From the NCBI GenBank assembly GCA_021828745.1, contig JAJZDE010000009.1:1-28679 (forward strand): a DNA stretch of 28,679 bases, given 5' to 3'. How positions within the stretch are numbered: the first letter of the stretch is position 1; every line of letters begins with the position of its first letter. The notes below the pieces were generated by a model that saw nothing but the letters and a program-made list of their open reading frames with translations, was not told the DNA's origin and did no database searches. Both the position numbers and the translations under genes were made by a program. Origin of the DNA: Pseudomonadota bacterium (lineage in GTDB: Bacteria > Pseudomonadota > Gammaproteobacteria > Burkholderiales > Ferrovaceae). Below, in pieces: positions 24,255 through 28,679 of the stretch.

Positions 24255-25282
24255 GACGCCAGATTCTCCCGTTCCCGTACAGCTTCACGGATGCGCCCCA
24301 GCACGTTGCTGCGCACCTCCGTCACGGCGTATTGCAATGCATGACGGAAGGCGTAGTCATCGGCCCCTCCATGACTTTTGACCACCAGCCCCCTGAGCCC
24401 CAACAGACTGGCTCCATTGTACTGACGATGATCCACTCTGCGCTTGAATCGATTCAGGACAGGCAGAGCCACCGCCCCCGCCAGCCGCGTCCAGAAAGAT
24501 CGGTTAAACTCGGCACGAATCATCTGTCCCAACATCCAGGCCAGACCTTCCGAGGTCTTCAGGACGACATTGCCCACGAATCCATCACAAACCACGACAT
24601 CTACCGTCCCTTTGTAAATATCATCCCCTTCCACATTACCATGAAAGCGAATAGGAGCTGAGCGTAACAATTCGGACGCGCGCTTGATGATTTCATTTCC
24701 CTTGATGGCCTCGTGCCCGATATTGAGCAACCCGACACTGGGCTGGGGACAGTCCGGACTGGTGGCCAGAATGGAACCCATGATCCCGAATTGAAGAAGA
24801 TGTTCGGGAGCACAATCCACGTTGGCCCCCAGATCCAGCACATAGACTGGCCCGCGCATGGAAGGCATGGTGGTGGCAATGGCTGGGCGTTCGATACCCG
24901 GCATCATTTTCAGGACGAAACGTGCCGTTGCCATGAGAGCCCCGGTATTCCCCGCACTGACACAACAATCCGCAGCACCGGACTTCACCAGATTGATCGA
25001 GACCCGCAGGGAAGAATCCTTCTTGTTCTTGAGGGACAGGGAAGGAGATTCCTCCATGCTGACCAATTGGCTGGCTTCATGAATGGCGATGCGCGCGCGC
25101 ACCGATCCATACACGGGCGAGGCAAGGAGAATGGATTCAATGGGCGCACGCAAGCCGACCAGAGTTACGGCGACTTCAGGGTCCTGCGCCAGAAAATCGA
25201 GGACGGCCGGAATGACCACAGCGGGACCGTGATCCCCCCCCATGGCATCGACCGCTATCGTCAGCAAACGAGTCACAGACAC
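24251..25282 (-). CDS. plsX: Phosphate acyltransferase PlsX
   Basis: Converts acyl-ACP to acyl-phosphate for PlsY in phosphatidate synthesis. The 343-residue product has [11 protein letters not shown] at the N terminus, [54 protein letters not shown] and a C-terminal [14 protein letters not shown]. The start is uncertain: GTG at 25282 or GTG at 25276. The second gives a VTRLL start that lines up with the MTRL of E. coli PlsX; neither has a ribosome site. It follows rpmF by about 20 bases. Confidence 0.94.
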   Translation of the reverse strand: MSVTRLLTIAVDAMGGDHGPAVVIPAVLDFLAQDPEVAVTLVGLRAPIESILLASPVYGSVRARIAIHEASQLVSMEESPSLSLKNKKDSSLRVSINLVKSGAADCCVSAGNTGALMATARFVLKMMPGIERPAIATTMPSMRGPVYVLDLGANVDCAPEHLLQFGIMGSILATSPDCPQPSVGLLNIGHEAIKGNEIIKRASELLRSAPIRFHGNVEGDDIYKGTVDVVVCDGFVGNVVLKTSEGLAWMLGQMIRAEFNRSFWTRLAGAVALPVLNRFKRRVDHRQYNGASLLGLRGLVVKSHGGADDYAFRHALQYAVTEVRSNVLGRIREAVRERENLAS

Positions 25283-25303
25283 GCGGTAATGTTGAAATGG
25301 AAA

Positions 25304-25483
25304 TCAGTCGTTTTTGGACTGAATCACTTTACGGCCACGGTAAAAGCCATTCGGGCTGATATGGTGCCGCAAATGGGTTTCTCCCGTCGTCGGTTCCGTC
25401 GCCAGTGGCTTGGCCGTCAAAAAATCATGGGCACGATGCATGCCGCGCTTGGAAGGGGACTTTTTATTTTGTTGAACAGCCAT
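25304..25483 (-). CDS. rpmF: 50S ribosomal protein L32
   Basis: 59 residues: basic N terminus [20 protein letters not shown], middle [16 protein letters not shown], ending [13 protein letters not shown]. This is the cysteine-free form of L32, as usual in gamma- and betaproteobacteria. The ATG at 25483 has AGGAG about eight bases upstream. It lies between yceD and plsX as in E. coli. Confidence 0.96.
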   Translation of the reverse strand: MAVQQNKKSPSKRGMHRAHDFLTAKPLATEPTTGETHLRHHISPNGFYRGRKVIQSKND

Positions 25484-25527
25484 GGTTCTGACTCCTAAAT
25501 AATCAATAATGTAACGTCAAGCATCCA

Positions 25528-26037
25528 TCACTCGCGTGATGGGCCTTTCAAGGCCCCCAACACGGCAAATGGCCTTGTCTTGCCCGCCAAGGCTTTCCCG
25601 GCATTTCCAGCTTCGACACAGGTCTCTCCTGCGTGTGCTGGAGCAAACGGCAAAGCCAGCAATACTTCCTCTGCAACCCATTCGGCAATATCCAACGATG
25701 CCGGAATGACCAGAGTTTCCTCTTCAGGATCTTCGCTTTCAAGATCTGGCAGTGCTGCCTCGCTACCCACGAAGTGTATTCGCGAATGGGCCTCCAAATC
25801 AAATGAGAGCCCGGAAAGGCATCGTCGACATACCAACCAAAGCCGCCCGTCGACCTGAACGTCAAGAAGGCGCCGCCCTCTTTCATCCACCCATCCACGC
25901 ACTACAAACCGAATCTTTCCTTCGGGAGAAAACAGGTACTCCTGCAAGACGGGGATCTGATCCGGGCAGCACTCCCCCTCGACCCGCTCTGCAAGGGTCG
26001 TAAAGCGATAGGGGTCGAGTACGGGCGCATCAAACAT
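25528..26037 (-). CDS. yceD: YceD/DUF177 family protein
   Basis: 169 residues. It is recognised by VLVDP-like VLDPYRFTTLAERVEGE at the N terminus, the paired cysteines in VCRRCLSGL, the acidic middle LESEDPEEETLVI, EEVLLALPFAPAHAGETC, and PFAVLGALKG at the C terminus. The family sits next to rpmF in most bacteria and is implicated in ribosome or rRNA biogenesis (in plants, 23S rRNA accumulation); its exact role is unsettled. It is the first gene of the long lipid block. The ATG lies only nine bases from a near-consensus -10 box, so the message may be leaderless. Confidence 0.92.
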   Translation of the reverse strand: MFDAPVLDPYRFTTLAERVEGECCPDQIPVLQEYLFSPEGKIRFVVRGWVDERGRRLLDVQVDGRLWLVCRRCLSGLSFDLEAHSRIHFVGSEAALPDLESEDPEEETLVIPASLDIAEWVAEEVLLALPFAPAHAGETCVEAGNAGKALAGKTRPFAVLGALKGPSRE

Positions 26038-26046
26038 AAGCCCTCG

Positions 26047-26076
26047 ATTCTACCGTGCAACCCGGCTTTCTGTCAA
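26047..26076 (-). promoter_or_regulatory. Strong sigma70-like promoter for the yceD-rpmF-plsX-fab operon
   Basis: Minus-strand TTGACA (26076-26071), an 18-base spacer and TAGAAT (26052-26047): a perfect -35 and a five-of-six -10. The start would fall near 26039-26041, one to three bases before the yceD ATG at 26037. This is the best promoter match in the window. Confidence 0.65.
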
Positions 26077-26113
26077 AGATTTGTCCGCTTCCGTCAAACC
26101 GCTGCGGCAACTT

Positions 26114-26122
26114 TGCTATACT
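26114..26122 (+). promoter_or_regulatory. Candidate extended -10 promoter for maf
   Basis: TGCTATACT is an extended -10 (TG-n-TATACT). There is no good -35. A start near 26129 would give a leader of about 31 bases before the maf ATG. Confidence 0.4.
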
Positions 26123-26159
26123 CTCCCCCTCGCAATTCTCCCCGTATTGATCTCGCCCC

Positions 26160-26738
26160 ATGACCCCCCTGATTCTGGCTTCCAGTTCACCCTACCGCCG
26201 AGAATTGCTCGCCCGCCTCCAGATTCCTTTCATTTGGGAAGCCCCGGATATCGACGAAACCCCGGCCAAAGGAGAGCATCCGGAAGAGACTTGCCTGCGC
26301 CTGTCGTTGGAAAAAGCCCGCGCCATCGGCCGCCTCCACCACCAGGGTCTGATCATCGGCAGCGACCAAGTGGCAGAACGGGAGGGACAGGCCATCAGCA
26401 AACCCGTCAACCATGAAGCCGCTGTGGAACAGTTGACCTGGGCCAGTGGCCGCGCCTTGAAATTTCATACAGGGCTTTGCGTTCTGGATGCCGCTACCGG
26501 CCGCCATGAATCCCTCCGGGTGACCGTTACGGCCCATTATCGGGTGCTGAGCGCAGCGCAAATCGAACGCTACCTGCGCAATGACCAACCCTATGATTGT
26601 GCCGGTAGCGGACGCATCGAAACCCTGGGCATCACGTTGGTCGAAAAGGTGATCAGCGAAGATCCTACCGCCTTGATCGGGCTTCCGCTCATTGCGCTGA
26701 CTACCCTGTTGGCGCATTTTGGAATCGTCCTTCCTTGA
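26160..26738 (+). CDS. maf: Maf-family nucleotide pyrophosphatase (YceF subgroup)
   Basis: 192 residues. Maf proteins hydrolyse non-canonical or modified nucleoside triphosphates to monophosphates; the YceF subgroup prefers 7-methyl-GTP. Signatures are ILASSSPYRRELL at the N terminus, PDIDETPAKGE, SLEKARAI, IIGSDQVAE and YDCAGSGRIETLGI. The position opposite yceD/rpmF is the conserved yceF site. In the last motif the usual Phe-Lys after AGS is Gly-Arg, a conservative change in charge. Its stop overlaps the next start by one base (TGATG). Confidence 0.92.
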   Translation: MTPLILASSSPYRRELLARLQIPFIWEAPDIDETPAKGEHPEETCLRLSLEKARAIGRLHHQGLIIGSDQVAEREGQAISKPVNHEAAVEQLTWASGRALKFHTGLCVLDAATGRHESLRVTVTAHYRVLSAAQIERYLRNDQPYDCAGSGRIETLGITLVEKVISEDPTALIGLPLIALTTLLAHFGIVLP

Positions 26739-27475
26739 TGATACCCCACGGCACGCTGTACCTGCTTCCCGTCCCTTTGAGCGAGGCGCCGGAAGCACTC
26801 CTGACACTGTCGCCCCGATTACTGGATCGTTTCAGACAACTTTCCTTCTTTGTCGTGGAAACCCCCAAGACGGCCCGCCGTCTGCTCAAACAGATCGACC
26901 ATCCGCTTCCCATCGCCCAGTTGACCCTGTCCCCTCTGACCCGGGAGACCCCGACGGCTCAACTCGAGTCTCTGCTGGCACCGCTACGTCAAGGACATGG
27001 CCTGGGACTTTTGTCAGATGCAGGCTGCCCTGCCATCGCCGATCCCGGGGCGCGTCTGGTCAATGCTGCCCATACCGCAGGATTTAGGGTCGTGCCCGAA
27101 ACGGGTCCCTCATCGCTGCTGCTGGGTCTCATGGCCAGCGGGTTGGAGGGTCAGCGCTTCACCTTTCACGGCTACCTCCCCACACCAGAGATAGCCCGTA
27201 ACGCGCGCCTAGTTGAGTTGGAAAAGCGTTCGCGAGCCGTTCAGGAAACCCAGGCGTTCATAGAAACCCCCTACCGCAATGAAGCCCTCTTCGCCAGCCT
27301 GTGCCGCACCCTGCACGCCACGACCCAACTCTGCGTCGCCCGGGATCTGACGGGGCCCCAGGAATGGGTCTGGACCGCTCCCGTATCCGAATGGCAGCGC
27401 CATCCTCACCCCGACCTGCACCACCTCCCCACCTTATTTCTGTTTCTGGCGCGCTCGTCCGGGCGAGGCGACTGA
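26738..27475 (+). CDS. RsmI-like SAM-dependent methyltransferase (tetrapyrrole methylase fold)
   Basis: 245 residues. It begins HGTLYLLPVPLSE in the position of the RsmI GTLYVVATPIGN strand, but lacks the PIGN part. LLSDAGCPAIADPGARLV and RVVPETGPSSLLLGLMASGL give the SAM-binding GCPxxxDPG and P-GPS motifs; FIETPYRNEALFASL is the third conserved segment. RsmI 2'-O-methylates C1402 of 16S rRNA; this is a shorter paralogue type seen next to maf in betaproteobacteria, and its substrate is not known to me. The ATG at 26738 shares a base with the maf stop (TGATG coupling). Its last 42 bases overlap the end of rluC on the other strand. Confidence 0.88.
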   Translation: MIPHGTLYLLPVPLSEAPEALLTLSPRLLDRFRQLSFFVVETPKTARRLLKQIDHPLPIAQLTLSPLTRETPTAQLESLLAPLRQGHGLGLLSDAGCPAIADPGARLVNAAHTAGFRVVPETGPSSLLLGLMASGLEGQRFTFHGYLPTPEIARNARLVELEKRSRAVQETQAFIETPYRNEALFASLCRTLHATTQLCVARDLTGPQEWVWTAPVSEWQRHPHPDLHHLPTLFLFLARSSGRGD

Positions 27476-28426
27476 CTCCTCTCCCGATCTCGCCAAACGG
27501 GTCAGGATCTGGACCAGAGGGGGCGGCAAGGGAGCCTCGAAGGCCAGCGGACGCTGGTCCAGGGGATGAACGAAGGATAAGCGGGCTGCGTGTAAAAACA
27601 TGCGCTTGAGACCCAAACGGGTCAGTTGATGATTCCAGTCATAATTGCCATATTTGTCATCCCCGGCAATGGGAAACCCTAAATGCGCCAGATGTACCCG
27701 AATCTGGTGGGTCCGTCCCGAGAGCAGGCGCGCTTCCAGAAGGGTGGCTTCAGGCCAGGTCTGGAGCCGGGTGAACAGGGTTTCCGACGGCTTTCCTTCC
27801 GCCTGGACGACCACCCGTCGTTCACCACTGGCCGTCATGTATTTATGCAAAGGGAAATTGACGCGCTGCCGGGCTTGGGGAAACCGGCCTTGCACCAAGG
27901 CAAGGTAGGATTTTTCCATGCGGTTGTGGCGCAACAGTTCATGTAGCGCCACCAAGACGGCACGCTTCTTGGCCACCAGCAACAACCCCGAAGTATCTCG
28001 ATCGAGGCGGTGCACCAACTCCAGGAAACGGGCCTCGGGCCGATCCTGACGCAATTGCTCGATGACTCCCAGCCGGATGCCGCTCCCTCCATGGACGGCC
28101 ACCCCGGCCGGCTTGTTCAGAACCAGTAACCCCTCGTCTTCATGCAGGATCTCCGAATGCAGGGAAACTGGCAGAGGAAGCACCATCTCCCCCTCCTCAG
28201 GCGTCGCCCGACGTACCGGAGGAATCCTCAGACGATCCTGATTTTGAAGCCGATAGGAAGGATCGACACGCTTGCTGTTGACCCGTACCTCGCCGTTGCG
28301 CAACAGACGATAGACATGGCTTTTGGGGACCCCTTTGAGGTATCCCTGCAGAAAATTGTCGAGACGCTGACCGACATGATCTTCATCCACTTCCAGCCAT
28401 TCCACGAATGCTTTGCTTAATGTCAT
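27434..28426 (-). CDS. rluC: 23S rRNA pseudouridine synthase RluC
   Basis: Isomerises U955, U2504 and U2580 of 23S rRNA in E. coli. The 330-residue product has an N-terminal S4 RNA-binding domain (QRLDNFLQGYLKGVPKSHVYRLL then GEVRVNSKRVDPSY) and an RluA-type catalytic domain with VLNKPAGVAVHGGSG, HRLDRDTSG (catalytic Asp142), GKPSETLF and SGRTHQIRVHLAHLG. The very close match of the S4 part to E. coli RluC supports the specific name. I chose ATG 28426; it has no Shine-Dalgarno, only an A-rich run, and the open frame continues 45 codons upstream without homology. It is divergent from the presumed rne, as in E. coli. Confidence 0.94.
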   Translation of the reverse strand: MTLSKAFVEWLEVDEDHVGQRLDNFLQGYLKGVPKSHVYRLLRNGEVRVNSKRVDPSYRLQNQDRLRIPPVRRATPEEGEMVLPLPVSLHSEILHEDEGLLVLNKPAGVAVHGGSGIRLGVIEQLRQDRPEARFLELVHRLDRDTSGLLLVAKKRAVLVALHELLRHNRMEKSYLALVQGRFPQARQRVNFPLHKYMTASGERRVVVQAEGKPSETLFTRLQTWPEATLLEARLLSGRTHQIRVHLAHLGFPIAGDDKYGNYDWNHQLTRLGLKRMFLHAARLSFVHPLDQRPLAFEAPLPPPLVQILTRLARSGEESVASPGRARQKQK

Positions 28427-28441
28427 TATTTGTTTTAGAAT
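28413..28441 (+). promoter_or_regulatory. Promoter directed rightwards, probably for rne
   Basis: TTGCTT (28413-28418), a 17-base spacer and TAGAAT (28436-28441) on the plus strand. The -35 lies inside the first codons of rluC. The predicted start is near 28448. Confidence 0.5.
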
Positions 28442-28679
28442 AAGTGTTTGTGGAATCCATGCCCAGTTTAGTCCAGGTACGGCGGAGAACTTCTGCCCCA
28501 TCCGGCAGGATATCTGCAACAAATGAATGATACGGATACTGACCATCGAGACTTCGCTCATTATCTCATCGAACCGATGATCAGTCTTCGACTCTGGTTA
28601 ATCTCGCTCACCAAAAAGTAGCGATAGTTGTTGATTTGCGCGCTGACCGCTCCGTATTTGATTGATCCGGCGTTTATAG
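28442..28679 (+). promoter_or_regulatory. Long non-coding leader, probably the rne 5' untranslated region
   Basis: No coding frame of useful length is seen on either strand from the rluC start to the window edge. By synteny with E. coli the next gene rightwards should be rne, whose mRNA has a leader of several hundred bases that RNase E uses to control its own level. The leader here is at least about 230 bases and has a large stem-loop. The rne start codon is not in the window, so the assignment is inference. Confidence 0.5.
28533..28590 (+). ncRNA. Imperfect 16-base-pair stem-loop in the presumed rne leader
   Basis: Bases 28533-28548 (CGGATACTGACCATCG) pair with 28575-28590 (CGATGATCAGTCTTCG), with two mismatches and one G-U pair. 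An inner AGA (28549-28551) can pair with TCT (28564-28566). A competing small hairpin, TCATCG (28566-28571) with CGATGA (28575-28580) and a three-base loop, uses the same 3' strand, so the two folds exclude each other. Confidence 0.5.

Noticed and set aside
1..28679. Mobile elements, CRISPR arrays, tRNA or rRNA genes
   Set aside because: No transposase, integrase, regular spaced repeats, tRNA-like cloverleaf or rRNA signature was seen. The only tandem repeat is the coding Sel1 array.

Overview
The window carries a dense set of proteobacterial (Pseudomonadota) chromosomal housekeeping genes. There are no tRNA or rRNA genes, phage genes, insertion sequences or CRISPR. The conserved block rne leader / rluC / maf / yceD-rpmF-plsX-fabH-fabD-fabG-acpP-fabF-mltG-tmk-holB-tatD is the gamma/betaproteobacterial arrangement. 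Three traits lean towards a betaproteobacterium or a close relative: the fused pabB-pabC gene, a second RsmI-like methylase coupled to maf, and the HAD-ECH order of the beta-oxidation fusion protein. The lineage is inferred from gene content only. By eye the DNA is moderately GC-rich and even, with no obvious island.

Layout from left to right. (1) 1-1306: nadC (minus, its 3' end off the window) diverges from panD (plus). (2) 1318-6638: a compact minus-strand fatty-acid beta-oxidation operon, read as hydroxyacyl-CoA dehydrogenase/enoyl-CoA hydratase fusion, thiolase, etfB, etfA. (3) 6723-8456: plus-strand fused aminodeoxychorismate synthase/lyase for folate. (4) 8437-11861: a minus-strand envelope cluster: Sel1-repeat protein, DUF2946 protein, an outer-membrane barrel with a CxCxC N terminus, and a periplasmic thioredoxin fused to a PCuAC copper-chaperone domain. 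This is the most interesting accessory region and looks like a copper/thiol-redox maturation or homeostasis unit. (5) 12069-16507: an odd minus-strand operon of cytochrome b561, YceI, panB, TolC-type outer-membrane factor and EmrA-type adaptor, with no inner-membrane pump in view. (6) 16575-26037: the long minus-strand lipid synthesis and replication/cell-wall block from yceD to tatD. (7) 26160-27475: maf and an RsmI-like methylase (plus). (8) 27434-28426: rluC (minus), with the start of a long plus-strand leader that by synteny should belong to rne, just beyond the window edge.

The genes interlock in several ways. plsX, fabH, fabD, fabG, acpP and fabF build fatty acids, and the fad/etf operon degrades them. 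The pabC gene that in E. coli sits between fabF and mltG is absent there and appears instead fused to pabB 11 kb away. panB and panD both serve pantothenate/CoA supply, which ACP and beta-oxidation need. Many junctions are 4-nt ATGA or 1-nt TGATG overlaps, so much of the window is translationally coupled. All functions are read from protein motifs; promoters and RNA structures are pattern matches only.
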